DNA from: CAYLNK01 sp964384675
Lineage (GTDB): Bacteria; Acidobacteriota; Thermoanaerobaculia; UBA5066
Reading direction: 5' to 3'
DNA: 30,465 nucleotides
Assembly (NCBI GenBank): GCA_964384675.1
Contig: CAYLNK010000041.1
Span: forward strand, 1-30,465
Position 1 is the stretch's first letter. Every line of letters starts with the position of its first letter. Below the pieces are notes generated by a model, which searched no databases, was not told the origin of the DNA, and worked only from the letters and a program-made list of their open reading frames with translations. A program made the translations under genes and the position numbers. Shown here piece after piece: positions 1 through 7,169 of the stretch.

Positions 1-438
1 CGGTCGGGACGTCTCGCCGCGCTCGCGGCGCAGGGCGCCGAGCCGATCGACCTGACGGCGAACAGCGTCCGGGCGGCGGTGCGCGAGGCGACGCGCGGCC
101 GCGGCGTGGACGTGGTCGTCGACCTCACCGGAGACGCCCGGCTCGCGTCCGACCTCCTGGAGCTGGTGGGAAAGGGCGGCACGCTGATGCTCTTCGCCGG
201 AGCCCCGCGCGACGCCTGCGTCGAGCTCCACGCCGGACGGATCCACTACGACGAGGTGTCCGTGGCCGGCTCGTTCCACTACACGCCCGCGGACGCCTGG
301 ACGGCGTTCGACCACCTGGTGCGCGGGACGATTCCGGTGGAGGCGATGGTGACCGCGACCGATCCGCTCGAGGCGTTCGAGGAGGTCTTCGCGCGGCTCG
401 CCCGCGGCGACGGGATGAAGACCGCGTTCCTTCCGTGA
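1..438 (+). CDS. Medium-chain dehydrogenase, C-terminal part (cut by window start)
   Basis: The reading frame is open from base 1 to a TGA at 436-438, giving about 145 residues that lack an N-terminus. What remains looks like the nucleotide-binding half and tail of a zinc-type alcohol/sorbitol dehydrogenase. It has the pattern GRGVDVVVDLTG, then a GGTLMLFAG strand-turn, then the family's typical ending in which a substrate-domain helix is followed by a segment like EEVFARLARGDGMKTAF. The catalytic zinc residues and the GxGxxG loop lie upstream and cannot be checked. The next gene starts inside this stop codon (GTGA) and encodes a second member of the same superfamily, so the two are probably co-translated and may act on related polyol or alcohol substrates. 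The substrate cannot be told from the fragment. Confidence 0.8.
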   Translation, partial: RSGRLAALAAQGAEPIDLTANSVRAAVREATRGRGVDVVVDLTGDARLASDLLELVGKGGTLMLFAGAPRDACVELHAGRIHYDEVSVAGSFHYTPADAWTAFDHLVRGTIPVEAMVTATDPLEAFEEVFARLARGDGMKTAFLP

Positions 439-1454
439 GGGCGGTGCAGGTCCGGTCGCTCGACGACATCGAGGTCGTCGACCTCCCCGTCCCGTCCATC
501 GGGCCGGGAGAGATCCTCGTGGCGATGAAGGCCGTGGGGCTCTGCGGGAGCGACACGACGGCGTGGTACGTCGCCACCAAGGCGCCGGTCGTGCTGGGGC
601 ACGAGACCGCGGGCGTCGTCGAGGCCGTCGGACCCGGCGTCACGTCGCTCGTGCCGGGCGATCGGGTCTTCGTCCACCACCACGCGCCGTGCGGCACCTG
701 CGACCTCTGCGCGCGGGGGGACACCGTGATGTGCGCGGCGTGGAAGCCGACCAGGCTCCACCCCGGCGGGCTCGCGGAGCACGTCCGTGTGGAGGCGGCC
801 ACCGTCGGGGCGGACACGCTGAAGCTGCCACCGGAGCTCGGCTTCGACGCCGGCGCCCTCGTCGAGCCGGTCGCGTGCGGGGTGAAGGCTGTCGCCCGGG
901 GCGAAGTGCGTCCAGGGGACGTCGCGGCGGTGATCGGCCTCGGGTCGAACGGCGTCCTCCTCGGTCTCCTCGCGCGGAACGCCGGCGCGGCGTGGCTCGT
1001 CGGGAGCGATCCCGACCCGGCCCGCCGCCGGAGCGCGCTCTCTCTCGGTTTCGACGCCGTCGTCGATCCCGCGGCCGAGAGCCTCGCGCACGCCGTCCGG
1101 GCCGGAGGCCGACGGGGCGCCGACGCGGTCTTCGTGATCCCGACCTCGGAGGAAGCGGTCCTCGACGGCATCGCCGCCGCGGGACCCGCGGGACGCGTGG
1201 TCTTCTACTCGCCGATCGCGCCCGGGAAGGTGTGGGGGATCGCCCCGCACGAGCCGTACTTCCGCGACCTGACCCTCCGCTTCAGCTACTCGTGCGGGCC
1301 CGCGGAGACCCGGGCGGCACTCGACCTCCTGACCCGGGGCGTCGTTCGGGCGTCGACGCTCTTCACCCACCGGCTGCCGCTCGAGCGCGCGGCGGAGGCG
1401 TTCCGTCTCGCCCGGCGGGGCGGCGACGTCCTGAAGGTCCTGGTGGAGATCTGA
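435..1454 (+). CDS. Zinc-dependent alcohol/polyol dehydrogenase (MDR superfamily)
   Basis: A 339-residue NAD(P)-dependent zinc dehydrogenase, predicted cytosolic. Catalytic zinc ligands are visible: Cys37 in GLCGSD, His56-Glu57 in GHE, and Glu144 in ALVEPVACG. The structural zinc lobe has four cysteines at 86, 89, 92 and 100. A Rossmann loop GLGSNG lies at about 168-173. Family knowledge suggests oxidation of a secondary alcohol or polyol such as sorbitol or threonine, but the substrate is not readable. The GTG start at 435 overlaps the preceding stop by four bases, and starting there gives the standard MRAVQV-like N-terminus of the family. Full length compared with relatives of about 340-350 residues. 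The downstream TlyA gene overlaps its stop codon. Confidence 0.9.
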   Translation: MRAVQVRSLDDIEVVDLPVPSIGPGEILVAMKAVGLCGSDTTAWYVATKAPVVLGHETAGVVEAVGPGVTSLVPGDRVFVHHHAPCGTCDLCARGDTVMCAAWKPTRLHPGGLAEHVRVEAATVGADTLKLPPELGFDAGALVEPVACGVKAVARGEVRPGDVAAVIGLGSNGVLLGLLARNAGAAWLVGSDPDPARRRSALSLGFDAVVDPAAESLAHAVRAGGRRGADAVFVIPTSEEAVLDGIAAAGPAGRVVFYSPIAPGKVWGIAPHEPYFRDLTLRFSYSCGPAETRAALDLLTRGVVRASTLFTHRLPLERAAEAFRLARRGGDVLKVLVEI

Positions 1455-2191
1455 CCCGGAAGCTGAGGCTCGATCAGCTCCTGGTGGAGCGTGGGCTCGC
1501 CCCGAGCCGCACCCGGGCGGAGGCGCTCATCCTGGCGGGACGCGTGACGCTGAAAGGCCGGACCCCCAAGCCCGGGCTCTCGGTCCCCGAGGACGTGGAG
1601 CTCTCGCTCGAGGAGCCGGAGCACCCCTGGGTCTCGCGCGGCGGCGTGAAGCTGACGGCGGGGCTCGACGCCTTCGGGATCGAGCCGGCGGGCCTGGTCT
1701 GCCTCGACGTCGGCGCGTCGACCGGGGGCTTCACCGACGTCCTCCTTTCGCGCGGGGCCGCGCGCGTCTACGCCGTCGACGTCGGGTACGGACAGCTCCA
1801 CGCGCGGCTCCGCACCGACCCGCGCGTCGTGCTGCGGGAGAAGGTGAACGCCCGGCTCCTCTCGGCCCTCGAGGTGCCCGAGCCGATCGGACTCCTCGTG
1901 GGCGACGTCTCGTTCATCTCGCTCACTCTGATCCTCCCCGCGGTCGTGCCGCTTCTCCGGCCCGGAGCGCACGCCGTCGTCCTGGTGAAGCCGCAGTTCG
2001 AGTCGGCGCGTGGAGAGGTGGGGCGGGGCGGGATCGTGCGCGACCCGGAGGTGCGCGAGCGGGCCGTGGCGCGTGTCCTGGGGGCGGCCCAGGCGCTCGG
2101 CCTGACGAGCCTCGGGGTCGTGCCGTCGCCCATCACCGGGGCCGACGGAAACGTCGAGATGCTGGCCGGATTCCGGCGCGCCGCGGGCTAA
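1451..2191 (+). CDS. tlyA: TlyA-family rRNA methyltransferase / S4-domain protein
   Basis: A 246-residue protein of the TlyA/hemolysin A family, S-adenosylmethionine-dependent 2'-O-methyltransferases that modify rRNA. An N-terminal S4 RNA-binding domain spans about 5-65 (RLDQLLVERGL, with SRGGVKL following). The FtsJ-like fold begins with the SAM-binding segment DVGASTGGFTD at about 86-96. Residues Lys67, Asp152 (GDVSF) and Lys180 (VKPQFE) fit the family's catalytic set. No ATG, GTG or TTG codon in frame gives a complete S4 domain. A CTG at 1451, overlapping the upstream stop as CTGA, yields the N-terminus expected for the family; the next standard codon (GTG at 1484) would remove the start of the S4 domain. 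The start is therefore an inference. The neighbour nadK is the usual partner of tlyA. Confidence 0.87.
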   Translation: MTRKLRLDQLLVERGLAPSRTRAEALILAGRVTLKGRTPKPGLSVPEDVELSLEEPEHPWVSRGGVKLTAGLDAFGIEPAGLVCLDVGASTGGFTDVLLSRGAARVYAVDVGYGQLHARLRTDPRVVLREKVNARLLSALEVPEPIGLLVGDVSFISLTLILPAVVPLLRPGAHAVVLVKPQFESARGEVGRGGIVRDPEVRERAVARVLGAAQALGLTSLGVVPSPITGADGNVEMLAGFRRAAG

Positions 2192-2194
2192 ACT
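2189..2194 (+). promoter_or_regulatory. Candidate -10 box (TAAACT) for a leaderless nadK transcript
   Basis: TAAACT ends six bases before the GTG at 2201, so a transcript would begin at or next to the start codon. It overlaps the end of tlyA. No convincing -35 element is visible. The same placement recurs before the SpoIID-like gene and the class V aminotransferase. Confidence 0.35.
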
Positions 2195-2200
2195 GCGGCG

Positions 2201-3097
2201 GTGTCAGGCCGTTCGCGACGTTCACCCCGGCCCGTGACGAAGGTGGCGCTCGTGACGCGCTTCACGAGCGCCGAGGCGCTCGCGCTCTCGCGCAAGCTCG
2301 ACCGGACCCTGACCCGGCGCGGGCTGACCGTGCTCCACGACGTGGAATCGGCGCCGGCGCGGGGAGAGGTGGGCGGCGTGCCGCGCTCCCAGATCGCGCA
2401 GGTCGCCGACCTGATCATCACGCTGGGGGGCGACGGCACGCTGCTCTCCGTGGCCCGCCATCCCGCTCCTGGCGTGCCGATCCTCGGGATCGACATCGGG
2501 ACGCTCGGCTTCCTCACGTCCTGCGGCCCCGACGAGTACGAGCCGGTCCTCGAGGCGGCGCTCCAGGGGAAGGCGCCGGTCGAGCGCCGGCGGCTCCTCT
2601 CGGTCACGGTGATCGACGAGGGCCGCCCGCCGCGCCGGTACCGCGTGGTGAACGACGCCGTCCTCGCGAAGTCGGCCCTCTCCCGCATCGCCACCATCCG
2701 GGTGGAGGTGGAGGGAAAGGTCGTCTCGCGCTACCGGGGCGACGGGCTGATCGTCTCGACCCCCACCGGCTCGACCGCCTACAACCTCTCCGCGGGCGGG
2801 CCGATCCTCGACCCCGCGCTGCCGGCCCTGATCCTCTCGCCGATCTGCCCTCACACGCTCACGGTTCGGCCGCTCGTCCTGCCGGACTCGGTGCGCCTCG
2901 CCCTGGTCGTCGAGAACGACCCCACGGACGTCCTCCTCACACTCGACGGCCAGGAGGGATACCCGGTCGGCTCGAGGACGAAGGTCACGATCGCGCGCGC
3001 GCCGGAGACGGTCTCGCTGGTGCGGGCGTTCGGGCGGACGTTCTTCGACGTCCTCGCCGGGAAGCTCTCGTTCGGCGGCGATCGGGAGAATGCCTGA
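2201..3097 (+). CDS. nadK: NAD kinase
   Basis: A 298-residue NAD kinase that phosphorylates NAD+ to NADP+ in the cytosol. The signature GGDGT is at about 76-80 with the catalytic Asp78. It is followed by the GIDIGTLGFLT segment, the NAD-binding VVNDAVL motif, and the glycine/threonine-rich block YRGDGLIVSTPTGSTAY with SAGGPIL after it. Length is normal. The start could be GTG 2201 or GTG 2234; the latter would begin VTKVALVTR and resembles more compact relatives. The 2201 start is kept because a -10-like box lies just before it. The gene ends overlapping the tamB start by eight bases. In many bacteria tlyA and nadK are followed by recN; here tamB occupies that place. Confidence 0.95.
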   Translation: MSGRSRRSPRPVTKVALVTRFTSAEALALSRKLDRTLTRRGLTVLHDVESAPARGEVGGVPRSQIAQVADLIITLGGDGTLLSVARHPAPGVPILGIDIGTLGFLTSCGPDEYEPVLEAALQGKAPVERRRLLSVTVIDEGRPPRRYRVVNDAVLAKSALSRIATIRVEVEGKVVSRYRGDGLIVSTPTGSTAYNLSAGGPILDPALPALILSPICPHTLTVRPLVLPDSVRLALVVENDPTDVLLTLDGQEGYPVGSRTKVTIARAPETVSLVRAFGRTFFDVLAGKLSFGGDRENA

Positions 3098-6000
3098 CGG
3101 CAAGCCCTGGGACGGCGTCGAGCGCCGGTCGCGGCGATCGCGGCTCAAGCGGCGCCTCACCAAGCTCCCGCGTCCCCGGATCCCGAGGATCCCCGAGCGG
3201 GAGGTCCGCGTCCTGCGCCTCTTCGGTCTCGTGGCGCTCGTCTCGGTCCTCGTCCTCTACGCGGTCTTTCGCTCGGTGCGGTTCCAGGAGCTGCTGCGGC
3301 GCAAGGCCGAGCAGAAGCTGACCGCGACGCTCCGGCGAAAGGTGACGATCGGCGGCTTCGACTGGTCGTTCGTCCCTCCGGCGCTGATCGTCCGGAACGT
3401 CGCGATCGCCAACGACCCGCGCGGCGTCCCGGGGGCGTGCCTCTCGGCGGCCGAGGTGGAGCTGCGGGGGATCCCCGAGTGGAGCAGCCAGCTCATCGAC
3501 CTGCCGAAGCTCCGGGTGCTGTCTCCCCGGGTCGTCGTCGAGGTCTTCGAGGACGGGACCAGCAACCTCCCGACCCTGCCGAAGTCGGAGGGCGGAGGCG
3601 GACCCGACGTGCATCTCGGAGAGGCGGTGATCGTGAAGGGGACCGTCCGCTTCCGGGAGTGGAAGGCCGAGATCGACACGGTGCTGCGCGGCGTCGCCGT
3701 CACCGCGCGCTCGGGGCGGTTCTCGGCGGTCACGAAGGTCGGCGTCGCCTGCCGCCGGGCGGCGTTCCGCCTGGAGGGGAACCAGGTGCTCGACCTCGGG
3801 CTCGCGGCCGACGTCACCCTGTCCCCCGGGCGCGTCCATCTCGACGGTCTGCGCTTGCGGAGCCCCCGCGTGACCGTCGACGCCTCGGGCGGGATCGACA
3901 ACCTGCGGAAGCCCGTCCTGGTGCTCGAGGCGACCGCCTGGTCGACCGGGCGGTCGATCCAGGAGCTCTTCGGGCTCAAGATCCCGCTCGAGGGGAACGT
4001 CCTGACCAGCGGCACCGTGAAGGTGACGCCGGGACAGGGATTCCGGATCGGCGGGCGCTTCGAGATCCCCGACGGGACGCTCGGCCCGTTCCCGATGACG
4101 GGCAGCGGCTTCATCCGGGTCGATCCGAACGGGATGGTCCTCCACATGCCCCGCGGGACCTATGCGGGGGGCACGACCGAGGTGCTCGTCCGGCTCCAGC
4201 GGATCGACCGCCCGCCGCTCCCGGTGCGGCTCTCGATCCGGGCCCGCGACTGCGACTTCGAGCGCTTCTTCGGGGACCTCGGGCTCCCCGGTATCGGGCT
4301 GATGGCGCGGACCGACCTCGACGCGACGCTCACGTTCGGCGCGGAGGGGATCGAGAAGGCCGACGGCGTCGCCTCGATGCGCCTCAGCGCCGCCCCCGGC
4401 CGGGTCTCCTCCGTGAAGTCGCGCCGATCGCTGCCGGCCTCCGGCGGCGGGCCGCTCGAGATCCGGAAGGGGCAGATCCTGTTCGGAGGGATGCCGATCG
4501 AGACCGCCGGCGGCGCGAAGCTGCGGGTGGACGGATCGCTGGCCCTCGGCACCTGGGTGCCCGACCTCGGGATCCACGCGGAGGCGGCCGACCTGACCGA
4601 GCTGGAGCGGCTCGCCTCGAACCTCTATCCGGCCATCCTGAAGGAACCGCTCGCGCCACCGCTCCGGCTGGGCGGCTCGGGCTCGATCGACGCGCGTCTC
4701 ACCCGCACGTTCTCCGACCCGCGGATCGAGGGCTCCCTGCGCGCGTCGGACTTCGTCCTGCGCGGCGAGACGTTCGGCGAGGCCGAGGCGCGCTTCGTCG
4801 TCGACCGGAACGTCGCGACGTTCTCTCCGTTCACGGCCGCCTCCGACGGAGGACGCCTCACGCTCACCGGACGGCTCGGATTCGGCGGGCCGCTTCGCGG
4901 GCAGTACCGCTTCGAGGAGTTCGCCGCCGACTTCGACCGGTGGCGCCTCGAGCGGGTGCTGAGGTTCCTCGATTTCGACCTCGACCTCACCGGGCGCGTG
5001 ACGGGCCGGCTCCCGCTCGAGGGCGTCACTCCCGGACTCACCGGCGCCGTGCCTCTCGTCTGGGAGGACGCGACGATCTGGGGCCAGAAGGCGGAGCGGG
5101 TGGAGGGCGTGCTCGCGTTCGAGGGAGACCACCTGCGCATCGACCGGATGACGGCGCGGATCGGCTCGGGGACCGTGCGGGGGGGGGGATGGTTCCGCTA
5201 CGGGGACCGTGGCTACGAGCTGGCGCTCGACGCGGAGGCGTTGCCCGTCGAGCGCCTGGACGCGGTCCACTCTCGTCTCGAGGCGCTCCGGGGCGTCCTG
5301 TCGGGCCGGCTCACCGGCGACGGCACCGTCGACCGCCCGGGCCTCTCGCTCCGGGCCGACGTTGCCGGCGCCGCGCACGACGGGCAGGCGCTCACGAAAC
5401 CGGGCGCTCCCATCCGGATCGACGGCACGCTCGAGGGGGAGCGGCTCGCCGGGACGCTGGACGCGCCGGGCTCGGCCCGCCTCACCGTGGCCACGGCGGC
5501 GCCGCGCGAGGGCCGTCCCGCCACCGACGTGCGCCTCGACGTCACGTCGCTCGCGCCGTACGCGCCCCTCCTCCACGTCGATCCGAGCGACGGCCTCGAC
5601 GGCGAGCTGACGCTCCGGGCCACGACCTCGACCGACGCGGCGGGAGAGCTCGTGGCGGAGGGAGCCCTGGATCGGGCGGAGATCGGCCTCCTCGGGCGGC
5701 ACCTGAGGTCGCAGGCGCCGGGCCGTTTCTCCATCCGCGGCGGCCGCCTGGAGCTCCGGAAGGTGGGGCTCGTCGAGGTGGTCGACGATCCGGGGGGGCG
5801 CCCGTCGAGCCTGGAGGTCTCGGGTGCCCTCGACCTTTCCGCCCCGAACGCCCTGGATGTCGCCTTCGCCGGCTCCCTCGACGCCGAGCTCGCCCGCCTC
5901 GCGACGAAAGAGGGAGAGATCAGCGGACGAGCCGTCGTCGACCTCAAGCTCCTCGGGACGACCTCGCGTCCCCTCCTCTCGGGGCGCCTCCTTCTCGACG

Positions 6001-7169
6001 GCGTCGACTACGTGACGGCGGGTGGCACCGCGTTCGAGGCGATCAGCGGTGCGCTCACCCTGACTCCGGGCCGGATCTCCGCAGACTCGCTCTCGGTCGG
6101 CTTCTCGGGCGGGACGGTGGATGCCGGAGGGGTCGTCGGGCTGGACGGCTCGAACCTCACCTCCATCCGGGTCAACGCCCACCTCAACAGGGTGAAGAAC
6201 ACGCCCTTCGAGGGCTTCCGCTGCACCGTCTCCGGGGACCTGGTCCTGCTCGGCGACTCGACCCTGCGCTCGGCCCGGGGCTCCCTGGTGATGGAGCAGG
6301 GGCTCTACGACGACGATCTGAGGCTCGACGCGGCGTCGCTTCTCTCCCGGTTCCGGGGCGGTGTCGCGACGGCTCCGCGCCCCCCCTCGTCCTTCGATGG
6401 CGTCACTCTCGACGTCGCGATCGACGTCCCGCCCGGGGCGATCGACGTGCGCAACAACGTCGCGCGGCTGAAGGCGGGCGGCTCCCTCTCGGCCCGGGGG
6501 ACCTTCGGCAGCCCGCTCCTCTTCGGGCGCCTGGTGGCCGAGGAGGGCGGTGAGCTGAACGTGCTCGGCCTGAAGTACGAGCTCGTGGCCGGAAAGATCT
6601 TCTTCTCGAACCCGCAGCGGATCGAGCCGTTCTTCGACCTCAGCGCCCGTACCCAGGTGCGCACGTCCCAGACGAGCTACTCCCTGGACGTCGACCTCTC
6701 CGGGACGATGACGCGGCTCGTTCCCCGCTTCTCCTCCGACCCGGCGCTCTCGGAGGCGCAGATCGTCTCGCTCCTCACCACGGGGGAGCTCCCCGGCACG
6801 AACAGCCTCGGGATCCCGACGGGCGCGGTGCCGGTCTCTTCCGACGAGTCGATCGCGGCCGCGCTCCGGAGCGTCCTCGCGCAGCTGGCGTTCAACGAGG
6901 GGACCGCGCGCACGAAGAAGCTGTTCCGTCTGGACCGGCTTCAGATCGACCCCGTCTTCGTCGGCTCCTCGTTCGACGCGCCCCGGCTCACCGTGGGGAA
7001 GGCCCTGTCGAAGGACCTCACCGTGACCTACTCGTACAAGGCGTCCTCGAACCAGGAGCAGGTGATCATCGTCGAGTACCAGCTCTCTCCGAGCGCCTTC
7101 CTGCAGGCGGTCCGCGACGAGACCGGCGTCTACTCGCTGGACCTCAAGCTGAGGCAGCGCCTCCGATGA
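3090..7169 (+). CDS. tamB: TamB-like inner-membrane-anchored translocation/assembly protein (DUF490)
   Basis: A 1359-residue AsmA/TamB-family protein. It has a basic N-terminal tail (1-40), one predicted membrane helix at about 41-60, and then a very long beta-rich body with repeating Gly/Asp/Leu strands. In the family this body forms a hydrophobic groove spanning the periplasm. The C-terminal DUF490 region is recognisable from DLSARTQVRT onward and includes RFSSDPALSEAQIVSLLTTG, the most diagnostic stretch. In Proteobacteria TamB works with the Omp85 protein TamA, and homologues are also implicated in phospholipid transport. Its stop overlaps the start of an Omp85 gene as ATGA, which strongly supports partnership. 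The order is tamB then tamA, the reverse of enteric bacteria. A run of ten G residues lies in the frame near codon 697. Confidence 0.9.
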   Translation: MPDGKPWDGVERRSRRSRLKRRLTKLPRPRIPRIPEREVRVLRLFGLVALVSVLVLYAVFRSVRFQELLRRKAEQKLTATLRRKVTIGGFDWSFVPPALIVRNVAIANDPRGVPGACLSAAEVELRGIPEWSSQLIDLPKLRVLSPRVVVEVFEDGTSNLPTLPKSEGGGGPDVHLGEAVIVKGTVRFREWKAEIDTVLRGVAVTARSGRFSAVTKVGVACRRAAFRLEGNQVLDLGLAADVTLSPGRVHLDGLRLRSPRVTVDASGGIDNLRKPVLVLEATAWSTGRSIQELFGLKIPLEGNVLTSGTVKVTPGQGFRIGGRFEIPDGTLGPFPMTGSGFIRVDPNGMVLHMPRGTYAGGTTEVLVRLQRIDRPPLPVRLSIRARDCDFERFFGDLGLPGIGLMARTDLDATLTFGAEGIEKADGVASMRLSAAPGRVSSVKSRRSLPASGGGPLEIRKGQILFGGMPIETAGGAKLRVDGSLALGTWVPDLGIHAEAADLTELERLASNLYPAILKEPLAPPLRLGGSGSIDARLTRTFSDPRIEGSLRASDFVLRGETFGEAEARFVVDRNVATFSPFTAASDGGRLTLTGRLGFGGPLRGQYRFEEFAADFDRWRLERVLRFLDFDLDLTGRVTGRLPLEGVTPGLTGAVPLVWEDATIWGQKAERVEGVLAFEGDHLRIDRMTARIGSGTVRGGGWFRYGDRGYELALDAEALPVERLDAVHSRLEALRGVLSGRLTGDGTVDRPGLSLRADVAGAAHDGQALTKPGAPIRIDGTLEGERLAGTLDAPGSARLTVATAAPREGRPATDVRLDVTSLAPYAPLLHVDPSDGLDGELTLRATTSTDAAGELVAEGALDRAEIGLLGRHLRSQAPGRFSIRGGRLELRKVGLVEVVDDPGGRPSSLEVSGALDLSAPNALDVAFAGSLDAELARLATKEGEISGRAVVDLKLLGTTSRPLLSGRLLLDGVDYVTAGGTAFEAISGALTLTPGRISADSLSVGFSGGTVDAGGVVGLDGSNLTSIRVNAHLNRVKNTPFEGFRCTVSGDLVLLGDSTLRSARGSLVMEQGLYDDDLRLDAASLLSRFRGGVATAPRPPSSFDGVTLDVAIDVPPGAIDVRNNVARLKAGGSLSARGTFGSPLLFGRLVAEEGGELNVLGLKYELVAGKIFFSNPQRIEPFFDLSARTQVRTSQTSYSLDVDLSGTMTRLVPRFSSDPALSEAQIVSLLTTGELPGTNSLGIPTGAVPVSSDESIAAALRSVLAQLAFNEGTARTKKLFRLDRLQIDPVFVGSSFDAPRLTVGKALSKDLTVTYSYKASSNQEQVIIVEYQLSPSAFLQAVRDETGVYSLDLKLRQRLR
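5179..5188 (+). repeat. Ten-base poly-G tract inside tamB
   Basis: Ten consecutive G residues encode the end of Arg697 and three glycines in tamB. It is the longest homopolymer I noticed in the window; the next are runs of seven G near 5792 and 27127. A gain or loss of one base would shift the frame and truncate TamB near its middle. Confidence 0.95.

Noticed and set aside
2488..2520. NAD kinase motif reads GIDIGTLGFLT, with Asp where Asn is common
   Set aside because: Other NAD kinases also vary at this position, and the GGDGT and ND motifs are intact.
3090..3150. N-terminal WDGVERRSRRSR of TamB as a separate signal motif
   Set aside because: It is simply a basic cytosolic tail before the membrane helix; there is no evidence of a distinct function.
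5790..5797. Shorter poly-G runs of seven (also near 27127)
   Set aside because: Runs of this length are expected by chance at this GC content; only the ten-base run stands out.
2985..6182. A 1065-codon open frame on the minus strand opposite tamB
   Set aside because: It has Arg/Pro/Glu-rich low-complexity composition typical of antisense shadows in GC-rich DNA, shows no motifs, and tamB on the plus strand is clearly real.
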